Positions 8,438 through 17,172 of a DNA stretch of 46,834 nt are shown piece by piece. Every line of letters begins with the position of its first letter. Position 1 is the first letter of the stretch. The notes beneath the pieces were generated by a model. It saw nothing but the letters and a program-made list of their open reading frames with translations. It was not told the origin of the DNA and did no database searches. The DNA lies in the IMG/VR virus record IMGVR_UViG_3300047496_000217, positions 1-46,834 of that record; one strand, 5' to 3'. Origin of the DNA: a virus. The translations under genes were made by a program, and so were the position numbers.

Positions 8438-9394
8438 ATGGCTGAAGAACGTAAATCGTTTGCTGAAACTACGGACAACACAGGAAATGCTCCTGTTGTT
8501 GATTATGAAGAGAAGGCTCGTGAAAGTGGATGGGCTCCCCAGGAACAATTTAAAGGTGATCCTGGAAAATGGATTGATGCTGAACAGTGGGTAAAGCGAG
8601 GCGAATCATTTATTCCATTTTTGCAGGCGGCTAATCGAGACCTTAAGGATAAGGTGGGAAATCTCTCTTCACAATTAGAGGAGACCCGTCGGATTCAGGC
8701 GGCTACCCTCAAGGCCATCGATGAACTTAAACAGGAATCTACTATTCAAGCCACCACAACCTTAGAGGAACAGAAAGCTGATCTTACTAATCGTATCGTG
8801 GCTGCTGTTGGTGAAGGCGAAACGGCGGTTGAGTTGGCACTTAGGGATGAATTGGCAGATGTTAACGAGAAACTTCGTGCGGCTAAACAAACCAAGTTGT
8901 CTACTGTAGATGGAACCAGAGGTACGCCGACGACCAATGGCCAGGAACTCGTTCGTGATCCTCGAATGCAGAAATTCCTGAGTGAAAATCCTTGGTTCGA
9001 GACTGATCCTGTCATGGCCGGTGCTGCTGTCGCCGCAATGGGTCAGCTCAACAATACCGACGAAGGCAAAGCGATGACCCCAGAGGCTCGCTTTGATAAG
9101 GTCGCTCGGGATATTAAAAAGCGTTTTGGAATGGCTGACAACACCCGTCGTCAGGCTCCGAATAAAGTCGAAGGTGGGAGAATGGAAGGCTCAACTGGTG
9201 GTGGAGGCGGCGGCAAATCATGGGATGATCTTCCTGCCGAAGCTCGAGCTACGTGTGATTCGTTGTCTAAGCGTTTTATTGGACGTAAGGACGCAAGTGG
9301 GGAAGTTAAATACAAAGATTTAGCTTCCTATCGTGCCCGGTATGCAGCAGATTACTTTGCTGACGACTGGGGTGTTAAGATTCAGAATCAGTAA
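8438..9394 (+). CDS. Scaffolding-like protein
   Basis: 318 aa, charged and mostly helical. It opens with EKARESGWAPQEQFKGDPGKW, a sequence typical of podoviral scaffold proteins, continues into coiled coil (about residues 70-170) and has a Gly-rich linker (TGGGGGGKSW near 255). It lies between the co-chaperonin and capsid genes, two bases after the preceding stop. A scaffold guides capsid assembly and is removed before packaging. No protease gene is seen nearby, so exit rather than cleavage is the likely fate. Confidence 0.75.
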   Translation: MAEERKSFAETTDNTGNAPVVDYEEKARESGWAPQEQFKGDPGKWIDAEQWVKRGESFIPFLQAANRDLKDKVGNLSSQLEETRRIQAATLKAIDELKQESTIQATTTLEEQKADLTNRIVAAVGEGETAVELALRDELADVNEKLRAAKQTKLSTVDGTRGTPTTNGQELVRDPRMQKFLSENPWFETDPVMAGAAVAAMGQLNNTDEGKAMTPEARFDKVARDIKKRFGMADNTRRQAPNKVEGGRMEGSTGGGGGGKSWDDLPAEARATCDSLSKRFIGRKDASGEVKYKDLASYRARYAADYFADDWGVKIQNQ

Positions 9395-9406
9395 AGGTAT
9401 AGTCAA

Positions 9407-10015
9407 ATGGCAAATGAAAAAGGTATGGGAGTAGTCACCCAGAATAGCGTTGGTGCCGCAGCTAAGGACGCAGCAACTAAGGCTCAGGGTGATGTTCTAG
9501 AAAACAATAATCCTTCATTAAATCAGAAGGCAGTTCTCACTAAGAGACCTCCTCGCGTTCCAATGTCGGAGATTAGGCAGCGACTTCAGGTTGCGCCAAT
9601 GCCTGGGTGGAGGCTTTATTGGTTTAAGGATGATAATGTGCCGGCGGCAGTAGATGCTTATTACGAATTTGTGAAGCGTGGGGAAGTTGCCCTCAATCCA
9701 AATGGAATCGGCACTGACTCTAGTCAGAGTGGCAACACTGATCTTGGAACCAATGTTAGTATTATCGCAGGACAGAATGCCGCCGGGCAGCCTGTTCGCC
9801 TTAACCTCATGAAACTCAAAATGGAGTATTATGAGGAAGATCAGCGCGCTATCGAGAAGCGCAACTCTACCATCCTTCAAGCTATCTTTGGCGACGAAGC
9901 CAAAGTATTCGATAAAGACGGTTCGATTAAAGATAAAGATGCGACTTCATACGTGAAAACTGCGTTGTTCAATCGACCAACGCGCAAGGCAAAGATAGGC
10001 AAACGGGCTACTTAA
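9407..10015 (+). CDS. Head-region structural protein, unknown function
   Basis: 202 aa, ATG nine bases after an AAAGG. The middle contains RVPMSEIRQRLQVAPMPGWRL and MKLKMEYYEEDQRAIEKRNST; the C-terminus is basic (RPTRKAKIGKRAT). Position between scaffold and decoration genes suggests a minor head protein or a second assembly factor. No enzyme motif, signal peptide or membrane segment is visible. The basic tail could contact DNA, which is inference. Confidence 0.6.
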   Translation: MANEKGMGVVTQNSVGAAAKDAATKAQGDVLENNNPSLNQKAVLTKRPPRVPMSEIRQRLQVAPMPGWRLYWFKDDNVPAAVDAYYEFVKRGEVALNPNGIGTDSSQSGNTDLGTNVSIIAGQNAAGQPVRLNLMKLKMEYYEEDQRAIEKRNSTILQAIFGDEAKVFDKDGSIKDKDATSYVKTALFNRPTRKAKIGKRAT

Positions 10016-10037
10016 CTTAACTTCAATGGAGATTTAA

Positions 10038-10691
10038 ATGACTGCAAATGTCAATAAGCCTGCAGGCCTATCTCCAGTCGGAACCCTCAGTGGTTCTACC
10101 TGGCAGGGCAAGGGCAGGGTCTATGCAATTCCGGTATCAGATTCTACGTATAACTATTTCCCGGGGGATTTAGTTAGCTTGGTATCGGGAGGTTCCGCTG
10201 GTGGTGTTGCTTCCAACGGTATTCCTTATGTTTCACTAACTGCCGCCGGCGCAATGGCCGTAGGTGTGATTCAGGCGATTGGTACTAATCCTTCAGGTCC
10301 TTGGATCAACCCCAATAACCTGAATCTGATCTACGCACCAATCACCAAGACTCAGATCTATTATGCCTATGTGCTGGACGATCCGAATATCGTTTACGAA
10401 GTCCAGGAAGATGGCACAGGTACGAATCTGACTGCAGCTGTAATTGGTCGTAACGCGAATATTCTGCTGGGAGCAGCCTCAACGGCAGCAACGCCGTCGA
10501 CTGTCCTTTCACAGACTGTTATGACTAACTCGGCAACTCCTGCGATTACCGCCACGCTGAACCTGAAGATCCTTCAGCTCGCTCAGCGTGTTGATAACGT
10601 ATTTGTCACTAGTCCTACTACCCATGGTTATCAGAAGTGGTGGGTTCTCATCAACAACCATTCTTACCGCGCCATCAACGCGTCGATCTAA
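10038..10691 (+). CDS. Head decoration-like protein
   Basis: 217 aa, ATG preceded by GGAGA. The pattern GLSPVGTLSGSTWQGKGRVYAIP, a Gly/Ala-rich central part, the segment YYAYVLDDPNIVYEVQEDG and the ending KWWVLINNHSYR are characteristic of the decoration or head-stabilising protein that precedes the major capsid gene in many tailed phages. It probably binds the outer capsid lattice. The gene ends 12 bases before the capsid ATG, with AAGGAG in the gap. Confidence 0.75.
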   Translation: MTANVNKPAGLSPVGTLSGSTWQGKGRVYAIPVSDSTYNYFPGDLVSLVSGGSAGGVASNGIPYVSLTAAGAMAVGVIQAIGTNPSGPWINPNNLNLIYAPITKTQIYYAYVLDDPNIVYEVQEDGTGTNLTAAVIGRNANILLGAASTAATPSTVLSQTVMTNSATPAITATLNLKILQLAQRVDNVFVTSPTTHGYQKWWVLINNHSYRAINASI

Positions 10692-10703
10692 GGAGATATG
10701 TAA

Positions 10704-11627
10704 ATGGCAGTCGGCGGCATAATCAGTACTGGTGCACACCCAAAAGCTCTATGGCCTGGGGTGCACGCATGGTGGGGGCAGGTTTACGATGAACACCCCA
10801 TTGAATATACTGACCTTTACGATGTACTTGACTCAGGGATGGCCTATGAGCAGGATGTACAGGTAACAGGTTTTGGTCTCGCTAACATCAAACCAGAAGG
10901 TGGTGAGGTAACTTACGACTCTGAGACCCAGGGTCCAGTTCAGACCTATACGCACATCGCGTATTCTCTGGGATATATCGTGACGCTTGAAGAGCTTCGC
11001 GATAATCTCTATGAGAAAATCTCGATGAACCGCGCAGAAGCAAATGCGTTTTCGATCACTCAGACGATTGAGAATATCTGCGCAGCTGTGTATAATGACG
11101 CGTTTACTGGTAATGTGTTTTTGAATGCTAACGGACAGTCGCTCTGTTCGACGGCGAACCCGAACACTACTGGAGGTACTTTCAGCAACCGTCTTTCTCC
11201 GGATGCGGATTTGATGGAAGCTTCGTTGGAGGATATTTGCATCCAGGCGATGGGTCTTCAGACCGATCGTAATCTGTATGTTTCGATCCTTCCCCAGTCA
11301 CTGCATGTTGCTCGTCAGGAATGGTTCAATGCGAATCGTATTCTGAAGAGTGTGTTGCAGCCGGGTACTTCGAATAACGACGTAAACGTGCTTAAGGCGA
11401 CGAATGCCTTTCCTAAGGGCATTAAGCTCAATCACTACTTTACTCTGCCCCATGCGTGGTTCGTAAGGACTAATTGTAAGCATGGAATGCAGATGTTCTG
11501 GCGTGATAAGCCGATCTTCGACCAGGATAATGATTTTGGTACGAAGAATGCCCTTGCCTCGACCTATATGAGGTTCAGCGTGGGTGATACTGATCCGCGT
11601 GGTATCTTGGGGAGCAATGGACCGTAA
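10704..11627 (+). CDS. Major capsid protein
   Basis: 307 aa with an AAGGAG ribosome-binding site. The N-terminus GIISTGAHPKALWPGVHAWW and the segments DVQVTGFG, YTHIAYSLGYIVTLEELRDNLY and NILPQSLHV-like strands match the HK97-fold capsid subunits of this type of phage. The order scaffold, decoration, capsid supports the call. The C-terminus ends GSNGP. A stable hairpin 7 bases after the stop (11634-11678) probably separates or stabilises the capsid transcript. Confidence 0.88.
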   Translation: MAVGGIISTGAHPKALWPGVHAWWGQVYDEHPIEYTDLYDVLDSGMAYEQDVQVTGFGLANIKPEGGEVTYDSETQGPVQTYTHIAYSLGYIVTLEELRDNLYEKISMNRAEANAFSITQTIENICAAVYNDAFTGNVFLNANGQSLCSTANPNTTGGTFSNRLSPDADLMEASLEDICIQAMGLQTDRNLYVSILPQSLHVARQEWFNANRILKSVLQPGTSNNDVNVLKATNAFPKGIKLNHYFTLPHAWFVRTNCKHGMQMFWRDKPIFDQDNDFGTKNALASTYMRFSVGDTDPRGILGSNGP

Positions 11628-11633
11628 GGAATA

Positions 11634-11678
11634 GGTTGAGGCCGGGGCGAATACCGTATGTATACCCCGGCCTAAACC
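11634..11678 (+). terminator. Strong hairpin after the major capsid gene
   Basis: AGGCCGGGG (11639-11647) pairs perfectly with CCCCGGCCT (11665-11673), and GGTT (11634-11637) with AACC (11675-11678) across one mismatch. The 17-base loop can form a further small ATAC/GTAT stem. No U-tract follows, so it is more likely an RNA-stability or partial-termination element that raises capsid mRNA relative to downstream genes. Confidence 0.7.
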
Positions 11679-11709
11679 AACTACTTACATCCATTAAGGA
11701 GCACATAAT

Positions 11710-12591
11710 ATGGCACTTTCCCCTCGTTCAGCCGCGCCGGTACGTACGCCGTCGGGCGCTACGACAGATCCGCCTTGGGGTCCAATGGCACAGTCGGGTT
11801 TTGGTAATCCGTTCTTTTACCATCAGTTCTCTGATGATTTCGACAATGCTCTGGGTGCATCGGGACTCTATACTTTAACTGGTACTGGTTCTGCTGCACA
11901 TACTCCAGGTGATGGTGGATTAGGTCTTTTCAGTACTACAGGTTCCGCAAGCACACATGCAACTATTCAGTTGCCGGTTGCTTCGGTGAGCTTGCCACTG
12001 ACGGGTAATAATCCTCCTGTTACTGCAAACTCATCTAAGAAATTGTTTTATCTGGCGAGAATGCAGTTAAGTGATGTTACCCTTACAGGGTTCATTGCAG
12101 GACTCTGTGCGACAGGTGCGCCGTTTACCACGGGAGTTACCAACGTCACCGATGGGCTTTATTTCTATAAAGCTCCCGGCGGCACGGCACTTCAGCTAAT
12201 CAACGTAGCATCTAACGCAGGTTCACCTTCTGGTGCATCATTTACTAATACCTTTGTTATTCCCACGACGGCATATTCACTTGTTGCTGCAACCAACTTT
12301 GACATAGGATTCTACATTGACGGCAATCAGAATCTGTTTGCTTATGTTGGTTCGCAGCTAGTTGGGTGGATTCCGCAGTCAGGAACAGGTGGAGTGAATG
12401 CTGCAGGAACTCCTTCGTTGCCTGTTTTGGGACCTGTCCTTGCGAATTATAACTATAATTCCCAGGGAAACCAGTCTCCAATCATGTATACGACGACTAA
12501 CCTGAATCTTACCTTGGGAGTTAGCAACGGAGTTACCGCAGCCATTAAAACAATGACTGCAGACTTTCATTGTTTCCAGAAAGAACGGTAA
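11710..12591 (+). CDS. Capsid-associated protein with lectin-like fold
   Basis: 293 aa, ATG with AAGGAG nine bases upstream. After a Pro-rich start (RSAAPVRTPSGATTDPPWGP) the protein is beta-rich, with FSDDFDNALG, LFYLARMQLSDV, GLYFYKAPGG and FDIGFYIDGNQNLFAYVG resembling a concanavalin-like jelly roll. It follows the capsid gene, where head fibres or decoration proteins are frequent. It may be a carbohydrate-binding head appendage. No catalytic residues are recognised. Confidence 0.6.
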   Translation: MALSPRSAAPVRTPSGATTDPPWGPMAQSGFGNPFFYHQFSDDFDNALGASGLYTLTGTGSAAHTPGDGGLGLFSTTGSASTHATIQLPVASVSLPLTGNNPPVTANSSKKLFYLARMQLSDVTLTGFIAGLCATGAPFTTGVTNVTDGLYFYKAPGGTALQLINVASNAGSPSGASFTNTFVIPTTAYSLVAATNFDIGFYIDGNQNLFAYVGSQLVGWIPQSGTGGVNAAGTPSLPVLGPVLANYNYNSQGNQSPIMYTTTNLNLTLGVSNGVTAAIKTMTADFHCFQKER

Positions 12592-12597
12592 GCTAAA

Positions 12598-12957
12598 ATG
12601 GATTCCAAAGACAAAGTTGAGTTGAGAGTAAATAAAGTTGCTGGGGGTCAGCGTAATCACACATATCAGATAACTGGTGTGGTAACGAGTGAATTGATGC
12701 TGACTCCCATTGACTTAGGACCAATAGAGAGACCTTTAAAGTTAGCTTCGTTGAGTTGGTTGATTCAAGAGAAAATGGGAATGTATCTTTGGTGGGATAA
12801 AGAGACAATTTTATTGCCAATGGAGAGTAGGAATACAATCAAATTTGATACTTCAATGAAATCACCTGAGAATTGGGATGGTAAGATGTGGATTTCAGGA
12901 TTTGGTTTTGTACCTCCTAAGAAAGTATTTTTTTTGATACTTGATTTTGATAAATAG
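12598..12957 (+). CDS. Small structural-region protein, unknown
   Basis: 119 aa, ATG six bases after the previous stop. Mixed alpha/beta with many Trp and Lys residues (SLSWLIQEKMGMYLWWDK). Its base composition is more AT-rich than its neighbours and it lacks the Gly/Ala/Thr-rich style of virion proteins around it. No Cys motif or membrane segment. The role is unknown; it could be a minor head protein or a late insertion. Confidence 0.55.
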   Translation: MDSKDKVELRVNKVAGGQRNHTYQITGVVTSELMLTPIDLGPIERPLKLASLSWLIQEKMGMYLWWDKETILLPMESRNTIKFDTSMKSPENWDGKMWISGFGFVPPKKVFFLILDFDK

Positions 12958-12965
12958 GATAACTT

Positions 12966-13697
12966 ATGTCAGTTGCGAATAGTGCGCCGGTTCCTTCGAC
13001 TTGTTATCAGATCATTTGTGATGCAATGTTTGATGCGGGACTGATCGGTCGAGGTGATGAGCCGAATGGCGAAGAGATTGCTGAGAACATGCGCCGGCTA
13101 AATAAGTTAGTTAATTACCTTCAGACGAAGGGATTAAAGTTATTCATGCAAGTTGATTTTACTCTTGCTGCGCCGATATTGCAGGCAGGAGTGAATTTTT
13201 ATTCATTAGGTCCTGCGGGTACAGTGCCCATGACTAAGCCGCGCAGGATCATCGAGGCTTATTATGTGGATGAGACTGCAGAGTCTCGCCGCCCGATCAT
13301 TATTTTAGCTCGAAGTGATTGGGACAACCTTTCAACTATTCAGAATCAGGGAACTATTACGAGTTTTTATCCCGATAAACAGGTTAGTTACATTGGGGTT
13401 TATCTCTGGAATACTCCTGATACCGAAGCAGCCTCGGGTGAGGTTCATTTAATTCTTGATACTCAGGTAGGTAACTTTGCCCAGATCACCGATACGATGG
13501 CCTTTCCTCCTGAATGGGAGTTGACTCTCGAATGGGGCCTGGCACATCAAATCAGCACAGGTCAGCCTGATAGTGTGATTGCACGGTGTAAGGAAAATGC
13601 CTTCTTTTACCAGTCAGAGCTCGAGGACTGGGACGTCGAGGACGCGCCGACGTCGTTTCAGCCTGATCAGCGTGGACTCACGCGGAGGTATCGTTAA
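12966..13697 (+). CDS. Head-to-tail adaptor, P22 gp4-like
   Basis: 243 aa. The helical N-terminus TCYQIICDAMFDAGLIGRGDEP followed by EEIAENMRRLNKLVNYLQTKG and the late segment FPPEWELTLEWGLAHQISTG match the P22 gp4 tail accessory type that binds below the portal and closes the filled head. The stop shares one base with the next start (gp10-like), a normal coupling for the two stabilisation proteins. Complete in length for the family. Confidence 0.8.
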   Translation: MSVANSAPVPSTCYQIICDAMFDAGLIGRGDEPNGEEIAENMRRLNKLVNYLQTKGLKLFMQVDFTLAAPILQAGVNFYSLGPAGTVPMTKPRRIIEAYYVDETAESRRPIIILARSDWDNLSTIQNQGTITSFYPDKQVSYIGVYLWNTPDTEAASGEVHLILDTQVGNFAQITDTMAFPPEWELTLEWGLAHQISTGQPDSVIARCKENAFFYQSELEDWDVEDAPTSFQPDQRGLTRRYR

Positions 13698-15244
13698 TGC
13701 CTCAGGGTCAACGCGATAGTTTAGGCGCTGGTGAACACGTAGACCGACCCTTACGCTGGCCATTAGTTAATAAACTTCAGGCTAGGTCGTCAACCTTACC
13801 CTTGACTAAGGATGCAAGGTTAATTAATTGTTTTGCAGAATTAGATCAAGAGGCTCAAGAATATATTGTTTATAAGCGAATGGGACTCAGCACCATTCCT
13901 TATTATGATTTTCCATCGGGAACAGCACTAGGTATTTACAAGGTACCTAATGAACCTATCGTAATAACTATTGTTGCAGGTCCAATTAATGGGCTTGCAA
14001 CAGTATATTATAATGGTATTACGATACTTGGTACCGTTGACGCCACGGGCGGACCTTATATTTTTATAAACACAGGAACTCCTGGCTTAGGAATTAATGC
14101 TAATAACTTAGGATTCATGAATGCAAATCAAGGTTATACAATTGCTTGGACACGACACTTTCCGCCTCTATCGCCACCAGTTTTGGGCCTAGCACGCATT
14201 ACAGATCCTAATTTTCCAGTCAATCGAGTACCAGGGATTGTAAGTCTCGACGGCTTAGTTTATGTAATGGATATCACAGGTACCATTTGGGGTTCTGTTG
14301 CTGATAATGTTGTTTTGTGGGATCCTTTAAATAGTATCGAGGCAGATTCAGAATCCGATCAGGCTATTTATTTGGCTAAACAGCTAAATATTATTATCGC
14401 TTTTAAGAGCTTTAGCACCCAAATGTTTTATGATGCAGGTAATCCTGCACCTGGATCTCCGCTATTACCTGTGCCAGATGCACAATTACCTTATGGTTGT
14501 GTACATTCAGGGACAGTTCAATCTATTGATAATATGTTGATTTGGGCTACCTCTAATCAAACTATTTCTCCTCAGATTGCTATACTTCAGAACCTTACTC
14601 CAACTATAGTTTCATCGCCGGCGGTTGAGCGAATTCTTACTGGTATTTTGTGGCAGAACACATATACCGATATTCGTTCCTGGAGTTTTAAGCATTCCGG
14701 ACACAGGTTTTATGGACTGACTATCATTCAACTAAACATTACACTTGTCTATGACATTGATCAACAGTTGTGGTATATCTGGACAGATTCTAATGAGAAT
14801 TACTGGCCGATAACTACACTGAGTTATCAAGATCCAGATGATACAGTTACGCCGCCGACCCAAGGATTAATTTTAGCTCAGCATATTAGTAATGGAAATG
14901 TTTATATACTGGACGAGGACACTGTTTATCCTAGTGATTATGGTACGTTGCCTCCAGTAGACATCTACACTAATAGCACTTCCTTTGGAACTGTTCGACG
15001 AAAGTATCTCAAGGGAATGTATATCCGCGCAGATCAAACACCTTATAGTAATTTACAGGTTAGATATTCTGATAATGATTTTCAAACTTGGAGTAATTTC
15101 CGAACCATTGATTTAAGTAAAATCAAACCTAGAATGATGGATTGTGGGACGTTTACTAAAAGAGCTTATCATTTTAGGCATCAGTGTAATACTTCGTTTA
15201 GAATTATGTCATCAGATTTAGCCATGGACATAGGTACACTATGA
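13697..15244 (+). CDS. Tail hub / DNA stabilisation protein, P22 gp10-like
   Basis: 515 aa, beta-propeller-like. The N-terminal PLVNKLQARSSTLPLTKDARLINCFAE is a typical opening of the gp10 family; repeated blade strands follow (GLVYVMDITGTIWGS, QAIYLAKQLNIIIAFKS, LVYDIDQQLWYIWTDS) and the last 80 residues form a beta domain with VRRKYLKGMYIRAD. In P22 this protein is the hub that anchors tailspikes under the gp4 ring. Coupled by overlap to both neighbours. Confidence 0.8.
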   Translation: MPQGQRDSLGAGEHVDRPLRWPLVNKLQARSSTLPLTKDARLINCFAELDQEAQEYIVYKRMGLSTIPYYDFPSGTALGIYKVPNEPIVITIVAGPINGLATVYYNGITILGTVDATGGPYIFINTGTPGLGINANNLGFMNANQGYTIAWTRHFPPLSPPVLGLARITDPNFPVNRVPGIVSLDGLVYVMDITGTIWGSVADNVVLWDPLNSIEADSESDQAIYLAKQLNIIIAFKSFSTQMFYDAGNPAPGSPLLPVPDAQLPYGCVHSGTVQSIDNMLIWATSNQTISPQIAILQNLTPTIVSSPAVERILTGILWQNTYTDIRSWSFKHSGHRFYGLTIIQLNITLVYDIDQQLWYIWTDSNENYWPITTLSYQDPDDTVTPPTQGLILAQHISNGNVYILDEDTVYPSDYGTLPPVDIYTNSTSFGTVRRKYLKGMYIRADQTPYSNLQVRYSDNDFQTWSNFRTIDLSKIKPRMMDCGTFTKRAYHFRHQCNTSFRIMSSDLAMDIGTL

Positions 15245-15543
15245 GCGGAACATTACCAACTAGACTGATTCCTATTCAGCCGCCGAGGAGTTCACTTCCT
15301 TTACTTGACGGACAAGTTTTTCATCATTCATGGTTAGGATTCTTTAGAAATATTGCGATTGCAGTTAATAAAGGACCTGTACTTAGACAGTATACTGTAG
15401 CAACTTTGCCTGCTGTTGGTAACGTAGGTGACTGGGCATTTGTCACAGATGCTACCAGTCCGGGATACAATCTACCTGTAGTAGGTGGCGGCGGCAAAAC
15501 AATTCCAGTATTTTATGATGGAACAGGATGGATGTGTCGATGA
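15241..15543 (+). CDS. Short tail-region protein
   Basis: 100 aa, overlapping the hub stop by four bases. It ends in a small beta module, VATLPAVGNVGDWAFVTDATSPGYN...VFYDGTGWMCR, that is common at the ends of phage fibre or tail-accessory proteins. It is probably a virion component coupled to the gp10-like protein. No further function is seen. Confidence 0.65.
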   Translation: MSGTLPTRLIPIQPPRSSLPLLDGQVFHHSWLGFFRNIAIAVNKGPVLRQYTVATLPAVGNVGDWAFVTDATSPGYNLPVVGGGGKTIPVFYDGTGWMCR

Positions 15544-16031
15544 GGAAGTTCTTCATCTTTTCTCTTCCCCGTTCTGGTTCTTCTTGGCTGAGTGTTTTCT
15601 TGAGTGGCGCAGGATGCTACTGCTACCATGAACCCCTGGCAGACGGCACGTTCTCTGCTTTCGAAGACCGGCTTTGTCTGCGGCCTGAATTGTGCGCAGG
15701 TGCTATCGACACGTCGGCGTATCAATTGCCGGTGGAGGTTCCGAGGGATTTTCATAAATTTGTACTGGTACGTGAACCATCTCAGATTCAGCGTTCATTA
15801 AAAATGAAAGGCTGGTCGATGGGGAATATTAATAGTGTTCAGGATCAAATGTTAGAGGCAGCTGGGAATGCAATTCAAATTGAATACAGTAAACTCAATG
15901 ATATAAAGTATTTATCTTGGGTTTGGAATCAAATTGTAGGTACGCCGTTTGACAGCGAACGAGCTGAATATCTCCTTGAAATGAACATTCAACGAAGTGT
16001 AAGTGCTGTCATAAAGCGAGTTGCTTCGTGA
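15540..16031 (+). CDS. Sulfotransferase-like protein
   Basis: 163 aa with start ATG 15540, chosen because it forms a four-base ATGA overlap with the previous stop; an in-frame ATG at 15528 is possible. The N-terminus FFIFSLPRSGSSWLSVFL carries the PAPS 5'-phosphosulfate loop (PRSGSSW, residues 10-16) and REPSQIQRSL (78-87) resembles the 3'-phosphate-binding motif R-[DE]-P-x5-S. The family transfers sulfate from PAPS to hydroxyl or amino groups. The protein is short compared with the usual 250-300 aa, so substrate-recognition parts may be reduced. It sits among tail genes and is followed by a hydroxylase-like gene. Nucleotide binding is well supported, substrate unknown. Confidence 0.75.
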   Translation: MRKFFIFSLPRSGSSWLSVFLSGAGCYCYHEPLADGTFSAFEDRLCLRPELCAGAIDTSAYQLPVEVPRDFHKFVLVREPSQIQRSLKMKGWSMGNINSVQDQMLEAAGNAIQIEYSKLNDIKYLSWVWNQIVGTPFDSERAEYLLEMNIQRSVSAVIKRVAS

Positions 16032-16588
16032 ACTGCATTGGAATGACCCCATTTAAGTTCAACGTAGGACCCTTAAATGCTGCCCTTCACCTTTCGCCCG
16101 AGATATGGAACACTATCCCCCTTAGAACCTCAGGAGCTAAGTCGCCGCACAGGGAGGTGGATGATGTTTGGGTCAGGTACAATCCGCTGGAACGGTTCGC
16201 CGGAGATTGGACTCAATTTAACTCTCCGCACGAATCTGTTTGGTATCCGGTCATCGAGAAGATTCCCCAAGTCAAACAACTTTCGTTTGAACTTTTTAAA
16301 CGCCTTGATGCAGAGCGATTGGGTGGAGTGTTACTCACTCGTATACCGCCAGGTAAACAAGTTTATCCGCACATTGATCAAGGCTGGCATGCACGTTATT
16401 ACGAGAAGTACGTTATTCAGATCAAAGGTAATAGGGATCAAGCCTTTCGGTTTAAAGGTGAATCCTTAAGTGCACTACCTGGTGAGTGCTATTGGTTTAA
16501 TAATGCATATGATCACTGGGTTACTAATGATAGTGATGAAGAGCGAATCAGCCTCATCATTTGTCTGAGGAGAGATTTGTGCCATTAG
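16028..16588 (+). CDS. Aspartyl/asparaginyl beta-hydroxylase-like dioxygenase
   Basis: 186 aa, GTG start overlapping the previous stop (GTGA). The 2-oxoglutarate/Fe(II) facial triad is visible as H115-x-D117 (YPHIDQGWH) and H163 (YDHWVTN), with R173 (EERISLIICLR) placed to bind 2-oxoglutarate. The order matches the Asp/Asn hydroxylase double-stranded beta-helix. Such enzymes hydroxylate side chains of proteins or small molecules. Its tight coupling to a sulfotransferase-like gene suggests a hydroxylate-then-sulfate pair, which is inference. No signal peptide, so it acts in the cytoplasm. Confidence 0.78.
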   Translation: MNCIGMTPFKFNVGPLNAALHLSPEIWNTIPLRTSGAKSPHREVDDVWVRYNPLERFAGDWTQFNSPHESVWYPVIEKIPQVKQLSFELFKRLDAERLGGVLLTRIPPGKQVYPHIDQGWHARYYEKYVIQIKGNRDQAFRFKGESLSALPGECYWFNNAYDHWVTNDSDEERISLIICLRRDLCH

Positions 16589-17163
16589 GATGGGTCGCAG
16601 CCGCCGCTGCTGTTGTTGGTGGAGTAGAAGGTATAGAAAACGGTTCAAAGGCTAGAGGTGTAGCTAGTCAAGAACAATATCAATCTGCTACTATTTTTGG
16701 TGAACAGCAAAGTTTTGAAGCTCAACTAATGGAGCTAATGGCTACGCCTGATGTTATTACTAGTTTGCCTGGATATAAATTTAACTTAGATCAAGGTTCA
16801 GAAAACCTCTCGCGGCAGATGGCAGCGCAAGGACTTAGAGGATCAGGTAATCAGTTAGCTGCACTTCAGTCGTATGGGGAAAACTATGCGATGAATTCAT
16901 TTAATCAGCAGGCTAGTTTATTGGCTAGTTTGTCAGGAATTACTGCAGCTAGTAGTCCTTCCCAGGCACTTGGTAGTGCAGGACAGACACTTAATACTGC
17001 TAATCAACAGAGTGCAGCTAGTTTAAATAGTACTTTTTCGCAGTTAGGTCTATTAGCAGGTAGATTTGGTGGACTTAGTACGCCTAGTACTCCAGCAGGT
17101 ACTCCAGCAAGTACATCAGCGAGTTCTTCCACAACTGTACCTACTTGGGGACCACCGAGTTAA
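16579..17163 (+). CDS. Ejection (internal virion) protein, small
   Basis: 194 aa. GTG 16579 is chosen because GAGGAGA lies six bases upstream; an in-frame TTG at 16561 overlaps that site. The N-terminal VAAAAAVVGGVEGIENGSKARG is a short hydrophobic/Gly segment, followed by GFNLDQGSENLSRQMAAQG-like helices rich in Gln, Ala and Ser and a Thr/Ser/Pro tail. This resembles the smallest of the three DNA-ejection proteins of P22-like phages. The next two genes look like its larger partners. Confidence 0.68.
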   Translation: MPLGWVAAAAAVVGGVEGIENGSKARGVASQEQYQSATIFGEQQSFEAQLMELMATPDVITSLPGYKFNLDQGSENLSRQMAAQGLRGSGNQLAALQSYGENYAMNSFNQQASLLASLSGITAASSPSQALGSAGQTLNTANQQSAASLNSTFSQLGLLAGRFGGLSTPSTPAGTPASTSASSSTTVPTWGPPS

Positions 17164-17172
17164 GGAATATAT

